Source of the DNA: an uncultured Prevotellaceae bacterium
Lineage (GTDB): Bacteria; Bacteroidota; Bacteroidia; Bacteroidales; Bacteroidaceae
DNA: 64,000 nucleotides
Assembly (NCBI GenBank): GCA_900318815.1
Contig: ONMA01000006.1
Location: 20,519-84,518 of the forward strand
Direction: 5' to 3'
Shown here: in pieces, positions 31,088 to 40,302 of the stretch
How positions within the stretch are numbered: the first letter of the stretch is position 1
How the letters are laid out: every line of letters starts with the position of its first letter
Position numbers and translations under genes: made by a program
The notes under the pieces: model-generated
Database searches by the model: none
What the model was told of the DNA's origin: nothing
The model's input: only the letters and a program-made list of their open reading frames with translations

Positions 31088-31573
31088 TTATCCCGCGAAA
31101 CGGTTTGGGTTATTGAGGCTTTCATAGTCGGGGATTTCCCGCAGAAAGAGATAGCGGTGATTTGCGTAGTCCATGCGGCAGCAGTAGTGCTGTAGGCCGT
31201 TGGAAACGATGAGAAAGTCGACATGCAGCAGCATGTTGTAGGCCGAGATTTGGTCGAACACCTGTTGCGTCAGTTCAATATGAGGGGCTTTGTACTCAAT
31301 AATCATCTGCGGTTGCAGCTCCTTATTATATAATAAGGTGTCGCACCGCAGTTTCTTTTCGCCCACCCGCAGCTCAATCTCATTGCCCAAAAGCCCTTTC
31401 GGGTAGCCCTTGTGCTCAACAAGGAAGTGTACGAAATGCTGGCGCACCCACTCTTCAGGGGTCAGCGTTACGTATCGGCGGCGCAGGAAGTCGAAAATCT
31501 GATGACGTCCGTGTTCCTCTTTCACCCGTATCTCGTATGGCGGCAGGTTCAGTTGGCTTGGCATGATTGGCAA
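31088..31573 (-). CDS. HsdR N-terminal-like nuclease-fold protein
   Basis: A 161-residue stand-alone protein resembling the N-terminal domain of type I restriction HsdR subunits (HSDR_N_2 type). The PD-(D/E)xK-like residues are in KLRCDTLLYN and MIIEYKAPHIEL (D, E and K in the usual spacing). The rest (LTPEEWVRQHFVHFLVEHKGYPK) is typical of the Bacteroidetes family of small HsdR_N proteins. No methylase or specificity gene is adjacent. It may be a nuclease of unknown role. A second ATG (MPSQLNLPPYE) three codons downstream could be the start. A TAACTTTG -7 box lies upstream. Confidence 0.8.
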   Translation of the reverse strand: MPIMPSQLNLPPYEIRVKEEHGRHQIFDFLRRRYVTLTPEEWVRQHFVHFLVEHKGYPKGLLGNEIELRVGEKKLRCDTLLYNKELQPQMIIEYKAPHIELTQQVFDQISAYNMLLHVDFLIVSNGLQHYCCRMDYANHRYLFLREIPDYESLNNPNRFAG

Positions 31574-32077
31574 GTGTATTGGTGATTTGTCGGGTCGTGG
31601 TATGCAAAGTTACGAAATATTTCAACCAGAAAGATTGAAACCACAAGAGTTTTGTAGTTAAATAATCATAACGCCCCCCCTGGCCTCGTTCAGCGATATG
31701 GTCTACGATGCATTAGTATATGGTTTATGGTGCATTAATATATGTGTTCTATTTCCCAGACTCCTTACCCTACGTACCCTTTGAAGCTGTCTTTTCAAGC
31801 ATGAAAGCAGAGATGATAAGTAATTTCACCGCAGAGGTACTGAGACACAGAGTTTAAACTGAAATTACGTCTACTGTGAAACGTAAAGTTCCCCGACTAA
31901 CATCTCGTTTAATCGGGGAACCATGTTTTTGGGGATACAATAGAATTGCTCTGTCTATTCTTCGCAGATTCCTACTAAAAGACTTTTTGGGCTCTATTCT
32001 GCATAATCCTGATGTTGCAAGCAATGCATGCTATAGATAAGATTGCACAACAAGAACCGTCTCTTCGTGTCATAACC
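31574..32077. other. Intergenic region, 504 bp
   Basis: Contains the minus-strand -7 box TAACTTTG (31605-31612) for the HsdR_N-like gene. A short run of C (around 31674) and the near-repeat ATGCATTAGTATATG / GTGCATTAATATATG (about 31708 and 31730) are the only structure I see; no gene is supported. Confidence 0.5.
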
Positions 32078-32734
32078 CTATTTGACAATAATTTTACGTC
32101 CTTGTTCTATCACCAATCCGCGATGGTTTCCATTCACGCGCTGTCCTTTGGTGTTATAGCGGTCAACAGGAATTCTCGTGGTATTCACAGTACTGATGTC
32201 AGTATTGACGTTTTTGGCTGTAATATTAAAAGTTACATCGTCGGTAGTTGACACTACAGAACCGTCCTCATTAGACAGGTCTATACGTCCTAAACGACCT
32301 ACATAATTGCCACTTTCCACTTCATCACTTGCTCTCAATGTTATAATCAGCGCATCACCCTCATTGCCATTCAGGATTTTCTGAGAGGGGCAAGCGGCAG
32401 AGAACATAAGCACTCCCTGCTCGTCAGTATCCATAATTGTCATGGTGAACAACTCCACGTTGTTCCGACCCTTTGGATGACGGTCGGTAAACTCGTAGAA
32501 ATACCCGTACTCGTCTTCTTCCACCGAAATTCCTTCAGGAAGGTATAGCCGGAAACTGTATTCGGCAACGTTCATCTGGTTGATTACTCCAATGTGCAAC
32601 TCGGCAGTCTGACCTGCCACGATTGCCACATCACTGGCAGTGAGCCTGTTTCCTGTCGTGTTGGCTTCATCGCCCCAAGCCACACATGCTACCATCAGCA
32701 AAATTGTGGCCAACATTACTTTAGTCTTTTTCAT
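32078..32734 (-). CDS. Secreted cohesin-like protein with T9SS-type tail
   Basis: 218 residues: signal peptide (about 1-21), one beta-sandwich (about 29-175) and a C-terminal tail ending GLVIEQGRKIIVK, which fits T9SS sorting tails. The sandwich has a cohesin-like pattern: VAIVAGQTAELHIGVINQM, then SFRLYLPEGISV, GVLMFSAA, and DALIITLRASDEVESGNY near the end. This resembles the cohesin/carbohydrate-binding superfamily, but the assignment rests on pattern only. It is the last gene of a four-gene operon, 19 bp after a gene ending in a dockerin. It could be the surface receptor for that dockerin; this is inference. Confidence 0.6.
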   Translation of the reverse strand: MKKTKVMLATILLMVACVAWGDEANTTGNRLTASDVAIVAGQTAELHIGVINQMNVAEYSFRLYLPEGISVEEDEYGYFYEFTDRHPKGRNNVELFTMTIMDTDEQGVLMFSAACPSQKILNGNEGDALIITLRASDEVESGNYVGRLGRIDLSNEDGSVVSTTDDVTFNITAKNVNTDISTVNTTRIPVDRYNTKGQRVNGNHRGLVIEQGRKIIVK

Positions 32735-32753
32735 CTCTTTTTGTTTTTAAAAA

Positions 32754-35700
32754 TTACAATTTTACATTTTTTGCTTTTCTTTGCTTACTCTTGAAAGCTC
32801 GTGCAGACCCTTGTCCGCCAGCCATGATGTCATAGACCGACATCACGTCACCGCCATTCACGGCACCATCGCCATTCACGTCGCTTCGTCCTCTATTGGC
32901 TGTCCCACCCGCCATGGTGTCATAGACAGCCATTACGTCACCGCCATTCACGGCTCTGTCATCATTTACGTCACCCGCCAGATCAGCACCAACGACCTTA
33001 ACCACGTATTGCAATGACATTCTACGACCGGTGGCAGGAATCATTTCTGCCATCACCATTGTCTGACCAGCGGCCACTCCTGTTACTACGCCTCGTTCAG
33101 AGATGGTGGCTATACCTTCGTCGGCACTTGTCCATCTCAATTCCCCGTAATCTGCATGAAGTGGTGAAGGTAGGGCGGTAAGTACCGTTTGGCCATCGAC
33201 ATCTATCTGAACATTCTTCCGAATGGTTGTCATGGCTGTCAGGATTGTCGAACTGCGCCCTTCGACAATCTTTATCGGCTTTGTGCTATATGCCAACGCG
33301 GTTTGTGTTCCTAACAGGTTGGATGCATTGCTGCCACATGTCCACACACTGCCATCCTGTCTCAGAATAATAGTGGTCTCACCGCCTGATGCTACAGACA
33401 CAGCTTTATCCATAATCTTCGTTGGAGATGCCACTTTGTTTGTAGTGCCATTTCCCATCTGTCCAAAGTTGTTGCCGCCCCATGCCCACAGAGTACCATC
33501 GGTTTTGACGGCCACAATATAGTCTTGTCCCACGGCAGCACTACTTACTTCGTCAAGAATCTTCTGGGGAGTAGGCATTTCCTTACCCCATGTCCAAAGG
33601 CTACCATCGGTCTTGATAGCCGCTGTCCACTGGCTTTCGGTAGGTGAAGCTATCACCCGTGCCACATTGCCCATCACCTGCTGTGGGTTCAGGGCTTCGG
33701 TCGTGCCACCGTTACCCAGCTGGTGCTGGTCATTGCGGCCCCAGGCCCATAGCGTGCCATCGGTTTTCACGGCATAGGTGGTGCACCAGCCGCATGCGGC
33801 CTGCGCAATGTCGTCCATCACCTTTACTGGCTGTAAGCGTACCGTCACTGTGCTGTCGCCCACCTGTCCGAAGTCGTTGCGTCCCCATACCCACAACGTG
33901 CCGTCGTTTTTCACGACCGCAGTGGTCTGACCACCAGCCGACACATGTCTGGCATCGTCCAGAATCTTTACTGGCGATGTCTTGCCTGCCGTGCTGCCAT
34001 CGCCCAGCTCGCCACAATACTGGCGCCCCCAAGTCCATAGTGTACCATCGGTTTTAATAACAGCCGTGTGCATGAAACCGCATGACACCTCCCGGACATC
34101 CTTGTCAATAAAAGCCTCTGGAACATCCTGAACCACGTAGGAGTATTCGCCCGTGGCACTGTTGTCGGTACTGAGGCGATGGCCCCACGTCAGCAGGCTA
34201 CCGTCAGTCTTCACGGCGGCGGCCAGCTCTGGTCCCATGCCGACAGCTGTGGCAAAGTTGCCTGTTGTGAAAGTCCACGATGTGGCTTTACATTGCTCTC
34301 CCTGCCATGTCCTGACAGCCCCAGATGGTATAGTTACCGTGTAGGAACAGCCCAGTTCGAGCGGTTCGTCAGGAACGAAGTACACAGCACTGTCGCCCAT
34401 CAGCACCTCGCCTGCCACAGCCTCTCCATCCGTTTTCTTCAGCATGATGCCGTCGAGGTTCTCACCTGCCTCCATCTTGTTGCTGTAGGCCACGAAAGGA
34501 TTCACATCCTTATACAGGTAGAGTGGAGCGTCATCTACAGGGAACATCTCAACCACTTCCACGTTCGAGATGATGTAGTCGCATGCGAGCACGTCACTAT
34601 TCTCATAGCCGTCGCCCATGGCTACAGCGCGCAACTTCATGTCACGAGTAATCGTGATGGGGCCTGTATAGAGCAAACTTTTGGCTGTAGGAGTGGTGCC
34701 GTCTGTTGTGTAGTAAATCTTGGCTTTGCTCTTGCTGGCCGTAAGACTGACGGTAGTGCCTGCGGCCACAAAACCTGCGCCCAACGATGATGTCAGTGTC
34801 AGTTTCTCCCGGTTACCCGTCTTGAAGTTCACTGTGACGGCAGAACCATAGTGTGTTCCCCACTTGTTTTTTACAGCATTGGCCGGAATGGTCAGCATAT
34901 AGTTGGTCTGCGGTTGCAACACTGCCGACGGACTGAACGTCACTGTCTTTCCGCTGATAGTGGCCGTACCTGCCACGTTTGCCCCTGTGTCCTTGTTCTT
35001 CAAGCTGATGTTCTGGAAGTTGTCGCCATTGTAGAGTGCTAACGAATAGGTCACCGAGGGAGTTACGAATACAGACTGTTCGGTAGCGTTATCTGTAGGA
35101 GCGGTACTGCTCTTGGTGAACGACGGCTCTGAAACTTCCACACGTGCTTCATTTGATGTCACGCTACCATTTACTACACAATAGACGTAGGCTGTTCCCG
35201 GACTTTTTCCTGTCAGTGTGCCTGAGGTGGTCAGCGTCACATATTCGCCCCCACTCGCTATATACCAGTTCTTTGACGAGACAGTAGCATTGCTCGGATA
35301 GACATCTACCGACAACGTCTTTGGCTGGTCGCAGGTGGCATAGATGGGCGACGACACCGTGGCACTGGTGGGCTGTACATTTTTTACGGTCACCTTGCAA
35401 TAGGGAGTATTGCCCGATAAAATACATCGCGCGTTGATGTATGTCGTACCAGGCGATTTCGCATAAACTTCTCCCGTATAGGTATCCACCGAGGCAATGG
35501 TAGAATTGGAACTGGTGAAATAAATGCTGGCGTAGGAACTGTAGCTGTTAGTGTAAGTAAGTCCGGCGCCCACATATCCCGTTTCTCCCAAAGCCAAAGT
35601 CATTTCCTCAGGATACATATACAAAGGATTACTATTGCAGGTGAAGTACCATGTGCGCGATGCACGGGTGTAGCTGCCGCCTGAGTAGAGCTTGTACTGC

Positions 35701-35960
35701 CAGGAGCAGGTCACTGAAGCTGTTCCAGACCAGTATTGAGTAGCTGTCACATTGCGATAGAATCCAGCGCCTGAAAGGTTTATATATCCACCGGTGCATG
35801 ACCATGAGACATTAGCGGTAATACCCATCACAGCCGACGTTGCGTCGCAGGTGAACGTCTCGCCCACCCAGAGCGACTTGGTCGTCTGGCTGTGAGCGTG
35901 GAGCGAAAGGAGCAGGGCCACCATGACGAAACCTATTTTGTTCAGTAATTCGCTTTTCAT
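32754..35960 (-). CDS. Secreted RCC1-repeat protein with Ig-like domains and a C-terminal dockerin
   Basis: 1068 residues. Signal peptide (about 1-24); a cysteine-containing N-terminal part; Big_2-like domains (about 115-285); SbsA-like Ig domains (about 285-385 and 470-565); a chitobiase-C-like module (about 388-465, AKIYYTTDGTTPTAKS); six or seven RCC1-type repeats (about 565-905), each with VKTDGTLWAWGRN-like cores; a Big_2 domain (about 925-990); and a dockerin at about 996-1050 with two calcium loops, DVNDDRAVNGGD and DVNGDGAVNGGD. The tail after it is basic and is not a clear T9SS signal. RCC1 blades often bind proteins or glycans. It lies 13 bp after the YWxD-repeat gene and 19 bp before the cohesin-like gene. 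Confidence 0.8.
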   Translation of the reverse strand: MKSELLNKIGFVMVALLLSLHAHSQTTKSLWVGETFTCDATSAVMGITANVSWSCTGGYINLSGAGFYRNVTATQYWSGTASVTCSWQYKLYSGGSYTRASRTWYFTCNSNPLYMYPEEMTLALGETGYVGAGLTYTNSYSSYASIYFTSSNSTIASVDTYTGEVYAKSPGTTYINARCILSGNTPYCKVTVKNVQPTSATVSSPIYATCDQPKTLSVDVYPSNATVSSKNWYIASGGEYVTLTTSGTLTGKSPGTAYVYCVVNGSVTSNEARVEVSEPSFTKSSTAPTDNATEQSVFVTPSVTYSLALYNGDNFQNISLKNKDTGANVAGTATISGKTVTFSPSAVLQPQTNYMLTIPANAVKNKWGTHYGSAVTVNFKTGNREKLTLTSSLGAGFVAAGTTVSLTASKSKAKIYYTTDGTTPTAKSLLYTGPITITRDMKLRAVAMGDGYENSDVLACDYIISNVEVVEMFPVDDAPLYLYKDVNPFVAYSNKMEAGENLDGIMLKKTDGEAVAGEVLMGDSAVYFVPDEPLELGCSYTVTIPSGAVRTWQGEQCKATSWTFTTGNFATAVGMGPELAAAVKTDGSLLTWGHRLSTDNSATGEYSYVVQDVPEAFIDKDVREVSCGFMHTAVIKTDGTLWTWGRQYCGELGDGSTAGKTSPVKILDDARHVSAGGQTTAVVKNDGTLWVWGRNDFGQVGDSTVTVRLQPVKVMDDIAQAACGWCTTYAVKTDGTLWAWGRNDQHQLGNGGTTEALNPQQVMGNVARVIASPTESQWTAAIKTDGSLWTWGKEMPTPQKILDEVSSAAVGQDYIVAVKTDGTLWAWGGNNFGQMGNGTTNKVASPTKIMDKAVSVASGGETTIILRQDGSVWTCGSNASNLLGTQTALAYSTKPIKIVEGRSSTILTAMTTIRKNVQIDVDGQTVLTALPSPLHADYGELRWTSADEGIATISERGVVTGVAAGQTMVMAEMIPATGRRMSLQYVVKVVGADLAGDVNDDRAVNGGDVMAVYDTMAGGTANRGRSDVNGDGAVNGGDVMSVYDIMAGGQGSARAFKSKQRKAKNVKL

Positions 35961-35973
35961 ACCTTTGAGTGTT

Positions 35974-37842
35974 TTATTTGGCTGTTATTATGCTCACTTT
36001 GTTTTCATCATACTGCTCCCGGTTGCCCGCTTGGTCTTGCGCAGTCACAGTGAAGCGGTAGGTCTTGCCCGGCTGCCCTTTGAAGGTTGCCGTCGTCCCC
36101 GTCGTGTTCGGCAGCCACAGCACAAACGGCTGATTGCCGGCTGAGTAGTAGATGTTGTAGCAAGCAATGTTGTCTTCGTTGGCCGACCATTTCAGCGAGA
36201 TGCTTTCTTCCGTCTGCTCCGCTATCTCGATGGTCGAAACAGGAGCCTGTTCGTCGGGATACGACACGTCGGCCCACTCTGTACTGGATATCCGACCGCC
36301 ATCATCCCCAAACACTATATGGAACCTCGCCACGCTGTTGCGCGAATAACCGTCAGTCTTAGCATATTCGGGTACAGTCAGTTGTCGCTCAAAGACAAAT
36401 TCCGTGCTGTCGCTCTCCACGGTTTCCCTTACGGCCTTGTCTGTATGGTTGTTCCACCAATACTCATACCACTTTATTCTGGTAGCCATCCTTTCGGTTC
36501 GTTTGAAGAAAGCCCAGGTCTCTATGCCGCTGTGCCGTCCTGCCGCATCGGTGGCTCGGTAGCTCAGCGTGTGCAATCCGTCACGAAGTGTCGAGGCATT
36601 GGCCGTGAAGGTAATGGTGTCACCTGTTGCTGCTACGCTTGTCATTGCCGTGGTGTCGCCGTCGAGCCAATAGCTCACGCTTCTGACGGCATTGACGAAA
36701 GTGGTGTCGCGCAAGGCATTGCGCATGAACAGATGGGTACCCATTGCCGTGTATTTGCCATGGCTGTCCTTGGCGCGGTAGTTCAGCGTGTGCAGGCCTT
36801 CGCCGAACGACGAGGCATCGGCTACAAAGGCCAGTTGCCCGTCAGTGGCACTGACGGTGGTGCGCTTGCCGTTGTCAATCCAGTATTCACCCGCTGTCAC
36901 CGTCCGTGTGCTGTCAGTGGCGTAGGCCCGCATGAAAAGCCATGAGTTGGTAGTGGAGTGATGGCCCAGCTTGTCGGTTAGGCTGACGGTCAGCGTGTGC
37001 AGACCGTCGCACAGTTGCGAGGCATCTGCGGCGAAGGTGAGGCTGTCACTCTGCACCGCCATCGTGGTGGCGTGTGCGAGGTCGTCATCAAACCAGTAAG
37101 CCATGCTTTCAACGGCGTTCACCAGCGTAGTGTCGCGCAGCACAGTGCGCACGAACAAGTGGGTATTCATTTGGCTCCACTTGCCGTGGCTGTCCTTGGC
37201 GCGGTAGTTCAGCGTGTGCAGACTTTCGCCGAACGATGAGGCATCGGCTACAAAGGTCAGTTGTCCATCGGTGGCGCTGACGGTGGTGCGCTTGCCGTTG
37301 TCAATCCAGTATTCACCCGCAGTCACCGCCCGTGTGCTGTCAGTGGCGTAGGCCCGCATGAAAAGCCATGAGTTGACGGTGCTATGGCGTCCCTCGTCAT
37401 CCTGTAAGCGCACATGCAGCGTATGCAGGCCCTCGGCAACAGTAGTGCCATCGACGGCGAATGTCATCACACTGTCATTCATTGCCAATGCCACTCGCTC
37501 GCCGTAGTGGTCATCTATCCAGTATTCACCCGAAGCCACCTGCTGGACACTGTGTTTGGGCCACTGTCTGACGATGAACATCCACGACTGCGCATGGCTC
37601 CATTTGTCCTCATTGTCCTTCACACGCAGGTACAACTGGTGCAGCCCCGTGGCCAATCCACCGGCATGTACCTGTAGTCGCACGGTGTCTGTGGCGCTTA
37701 CCGGCTGTTCCACCACCCCTTCATCACCTTGGTCAAACCAGTACTGACAGGCGACGATGCTCCTGTTTTGCGCAGGCAGAGGCAGGACAGAGGACATCAG
37801 GCAGACAAGAAGCAGCAGTCTTAAACTTCTCATCATAGTCAT
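35974..37842 (-). CDS. Secreted protein of tandem YWxD repeats with C-terminal FnIII domain
   Basis: 622 residues: signal peptide (about 1-24), then six full and one partial repeats of about 70-75 residues. Each starts YW(I/F/L)D, has a strand like TFVADASSF, the core GLHTLxxRxxD and ends near SWLFMRAY. Repeats 3 and 5 are almost identical at protein and DNA level. Residues about 530-620 form a FnIII-like domain (SISLKWSANEDNIACYNIYYS, KTYRFTVTAQD). I do not recognise the repeat family. No T9SS tail is evident. It is 8 bp downstream of the beta-helix gene and 13 bp upstream of the dockerin gene, so the four genes are one operon. Confidence 0.75.
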   Translation of the reverse strand: MTMMRSLRLLLLVCLMSSVLPLPAQNRSIVACQYWFDQGDEGVVEQPVSATDTVRLQVHAGGLATGLHQLYLRVKDNEDKWSHAQSWMFIVRQWPKHSVQQVASGEYWIDDHYGERVALAMNDSVMTFAVDGTTVAEGLHTLHVRLQDDEGRHSTVNSWLFMRAYATDSTRAVTAGEYWIDNGKRTTVSATDGQLTFVADASSFGESLHTLNYRAKDSHGKWSQMNTHLFVRTVLRDTTLVNAVESMAYWFDDDLAHATTMAVQSDSLTFAADASQLCDGLHTLTVSLTDKLGHHSTTNSWLFMRAYATDSTRTVTAGEYWIDNGKRTTVSATDGQLAFVADASSFGEGLHTLNYRAKDSHGKYTAMGTHLFMRNALRDTTFVNAVRSVSYWLDGDTTAMTSVAATGDTITFTANASTLRDGLHTLSYRATDAAGRHSGIETWAFFKRTERMATRIKWYEYWWNNHTDKAVRETVESDSTEFVFERQLTVPEYAKTDGYSRNSVARFHIVFGDDGGRISSTEWADVSYPDEQAPVSTIEIAEQTEESISLKWSANEDNIACYNIYYSAGNQPFVLWLPNTTGTTATFKGQPGKTYRFTVTAQDQAGNREQYDENKVSIITAK

Positions 37843-37851
37843 TCCTCCCTT

Positions 37852-38814
37852 TTACTGTTGCACTTTCACAGCTATCTTCACGTTTATCTTACCCTCGGCA
37901 TCGGTACTCGAATCGATGGTCTTGCTCGTAATCCGGGGAATGGCAGGCCATACTGAGAAGCCTGTGCCGCCATTGATGCCAACGGGTTTGCCGTCCTGAC
38001 CAAGTTTAGTCACCTTCATCGCGGATGCGGGATAAACGCTTTTAGAAGTAAAATATTCAGTATAGTTCTTGTTTATTGTGTTGCCCTCATTGACACAGCC
38101 GTTGGGGAAAGAGACTGTAGTATTTTTGTATATATCATATGTGTTGACAAAAAGATTATAGTAGAACTCAGAGTTTACGTCAGCTGTAATAGTACTGGTG
38201 TAGTCATTACCCAACACATTGTTTTTATATATAGCGTATGGTTGACTATGATACCAATTCCAAATCACGCAGTTCGTGATATAAGCTATGTTGGCAGTAC
38301 TATTCTTTGCTCCAAAATATTGAAGCGTAGAGTTCTTGATGCAGTAGTTATATCCCTTCTCCACGGCATAGTCACACTTCACCACACACTCATCTATCAG
38401 CGTGTTTGTGTGATTTGCGGTGCATCTGAGATTAGCATTTAAATAGCACCGCTTGATATGCAGGTTGGAAACAGCGCCGATGGTGACATCACCTGAGAAG
38501 CGGATGCCCTCCACCGTCACGTTGTTGACCGTCACGGATAGTGTGGAGAGGAAGGTCGTCTGTGCAGACTCCGTGAAGGCATAGTTTCCAATGATAGTGA
38601 CTGACTTCGCCACGGAGTCGATGGTATTGAAGTTGCCTGCCGACAGGGTGATGATGGCACCACTGTCCGCTTTCTCGTAAGCCTGCTTAAACGCATCAAC
38701 GCCATAGAAGGCCTGCATGTTGTCGCCTTGCTGAAGCGTGGCCGTCAGGCCGTCGGCAAAGCTGTTTGCACTCATAGAGAAGAGTGCCACGAGTGAAAGG
38801 ATAATCTTTTTCAT
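37852..38814 (-). CDS. Secreted beta-helix-like protein
   Basis: 320 residues: signal peptide (about 1-20), then Ile/Val/Asn-rich short strands (SVTIIGNYAF, TVNNVTVEGIRFSG, NLHIKRCYLNANLRC, NTLIDECVVKCD) spaced about 20-25 residues, the pattern of a right-handed parallel beta-helix of the pectate-lyase fold. No catalytic residues can be identified, so it may be structural or carbohydrate-binding. It is the first gene of a four-gene operon, with a promoter about 260 bp upstream and a long structured leader. Confidence 0.7.
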   Translation of the reverse strand: MKKIILSLVALFSMSANSFADGLTATLQQGDNMQAFYGVDAFKQAYEKADSGAIITLSAGNFNTIDSVAKSVTIIGNYAFTESAQTTFLSTLSVTVNNVTVEGIRFSGDVTIGAVSNLHIKRCYLNANLRCTANHTNTLIDECVVKCDYAVEKGYNYCIKNSTLQYFGAKNSTANIAYITNCVIWNWYHSQPYAIYKNNVLGNDYTSTITADVNSEFYYNLFVNTYDIYKNTTVSFPNGCVNEGNTINKNYTEYFTSKSVYPASAMKVTKLGQDGKPVGINGGTGFSVWPAIPRITSKTIDSSTDAEGKINVKIAVKVQQ

Positions 38815-39073
38815 TTGCTCTTTGTTTTTTGTTTGGTAAATAAATACGTTAATCCACTCTGATATGGGAGAACCGCACTAACCTATGGCCATAAGAAAAG
38901 CGCAGAGTTTCACCATACGCTCCTCAGGTTTGGTACGACCTACTAATCACTATGGGAAGCCTGCGCTTTAAGCACAAGCCTCATGTGATTAGTCATTGCT
39001 CTTTTCACTTTCCGAGGTACCAATTCAAGGAGCGAATGAGCAAATAAAATATCGTGCCTCTTTCGAGAACACG
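38815..39073 (-). promoter_or_regulatory. Long structured 5' leader of the four-gene secreted operon
   Basis: Between the promoter (39077-39106) and the start codon is a leader of about 255 nt. It contains the 9-bp inverted repeat ACTAATCAC (38942-38950) / GTGATTAGT (38985-38993) with partial inner pairing, and further on the palindrome TATGGCCATA (about 38884-38893). It may be a regulatory RNA or attenuator. It matches no riboswitch consensus that I know. Confidence 0.45.
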
Positions 39074-39076
39074 GTG

Positions 39077-39106
39077 CAAAGATACAACTTTTTGGTAAAC
39101 TGCAAA
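39077..39106 (-). promoter_or_regulatory. Promoter of the beta-helix/YWxD/dockerin/cohesin-like operon
   Basis: On the minus strand TTTG (39103-39106) is followed after 18 bp by TATCTTTG (39077-39084), close to the Bacteroidetes consensus spacing. Confidence 0.65.
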
Positions 39107-39241
39107 GCAAAATGCTGTATTTTTTTTAATATTTGTTTATTGCCACCTTGCGTTTTTCCCTTTTTTCCCGGAATTGCCTTTATTTATGGTGCGAACTGCG
39201 TTAATCTTCCAAAATCGCTTTTCTATTTCAGCATTATTTAG

Positions 39242-39249
39242 TAAATTTG
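39242..39249 (+). promoter_or_regulatory. -7 promoter box of the 2-hydroxyacid dehydrogenase gene
   Basis: TAAATTTG matches TAnnTTTG, 44 bp before the start codon. Confidence 0.6.
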
Positions 39250-39293
39250 CAACATCATTAACCCAATATATCTAATCAAACAAAAAGACAATT

Positions 39294-40292
39294 ATGGCTA
39301 CAAAAATTGCTTTTTTCGATGCGAAGAGTTATGACCGCGAGACCTTTGACAAGGTGAACGGCGAGTTTGGATTCGAAATCCAGTATTTCAAGGAGCGGCT
39401 GAGCCTGAACACGGTGTCGCTGACCCGTGGCATGGACATGGTGTGTATCTTTGTCAATGCCGAGTGTGATGAGCGGGTCATTGAGCGGCTGAAGGAGAAC
39501 GGCGTGAAGCTCATTGCCTTGCGGTGTGCCGGATTCAACAACGTGGACATCCGTGCTGCACAGAAGTATGGCATCCGCGTGGTGCGTGTGCCTGCCTACT
39601 CCCCGCATGCCGTGGCCGAATATGCCGTCACGCTCATGCTCACCCTCAACCGCAAGGTCTATCGCTCGGTCTATCGCACCCGCGAGGGCAACTTCAGGCT
39701 TGGCGGACTCATGGGCTTTGACATGTATGGCAAGACGGCGGGTGTCGTCGGCATGGGGCGCATTGCCAAGGAGCTGATAAAGATTCTGAAAGGTTTCGGC
39801 ATGAACATCCTGGCCTACGACGTCTATCCCGATGAGGCTTTTGCCAAGGAGTACGGCGTGAAGATGGTGACGCTCGACGAGCTTTACGAAGGCTCCGACA
39901 TCATCTCGCTGCACTGTCCGCTCACGGAGGAGACTAAGTTCCTCATCAACAGCGACAGCATCACGAAGATGAAGTTTGGCGTGATGATTATCAACACGGG
40001 ACGTGGCAAACTCATCAAGACCGAAGACCTCATCAACGGACTGCGTTCGCACCAGGTGGGTTCGGCAGCCCTCGACGTGTACGAGGAGGAGGCCGACTAC
40101 TTCTACGAGGACCGCTCGGACAAGATGATCGACGACGACAAACTGGCCCTGCTGCTGATGATGCCCAACGTCATCGTGACGTCTCATCAGGCCTTCTTCA
40201 CCCGCGAGGCTACCCGCAACATCGCTATCACTACGTTGCAGAACATCCGCGACTTCGAGGACGGCAAGGAACTGGTGAACGAGGTGAAATAA
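39294..40292 (+). CDS. ldhA: D-2-hydroxyacid dehydrogenase, D-lactate dehydrogenase-like
   Basis: 332 residues. The NAD-binding segment GKTAGVVGMGRIAKELIKIL has the Rossmann pattern with Ala in place of the third Gly. The catalytic residues are in NTGRGKLI (Arg), DVYEEEADYF (Glu) and VTSHQAFFT (His). The YEEEADYFYEDRS segment is typical of fermentative D-lactate dehydrogenases, which reduce pyruvate to D-lactate. The exact substrate is inferred. It is transcribed from its own promoter, and a family C palindrome follows. Confidence 0.88.
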   Translation: MATKIAFFDAKSYDRETFDKVNGEFGFEIQYFKERLSLNTVSLTRGMDMVCIFVNAECDERVIERLKENGVKLIALRCAGFNNVDIRAAQKYGIRVVRVPAYSPHAVAEYAVTLMLTLNRKVYRSVYRTREGNFRLGGLMGFDMYGKTAGVVGMGRIAKELIKILKGFGMNILAYDVYPDEAFAKEYGVKMVTLDELYEGSDIISLHCPLTEETKFLINSDSITKMKFGVMIINTGRGKLIKTEDLINGLRSHQVGSAALDVYEEEADYFYEDRSDKMIDDDKLALLLMMPNVIVTSHQAFFTREATRNIAITTLQNIRDFEDGKELVNEVK

Positions 40293-40302
40293 TTAAACTA
40301 CT

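Noticed and set aside
30965-31195. Short open frame beginning MGDPFGVDVPSHVLSAGRTD (and its twin at 52938-53156)
   Set aside because: It translates the family B repeat; the two frames are alike only because the repeat is. No ribosome-binding context.
31088-31573. Part of a restriction-modification system together with the hsdS scar
   Set aside because: The HsdR_N-like protein is 18 kb away, complete as a small stand-alone protein, and of a type common outside restriction loci.
38907-38927. Hammerhead ribozyme core (CTGAGGA ... GAAAC on the minus strand)
   Set aside because: The two core words are present, but stem II would have only two pairs and stems I and III do not form around them.
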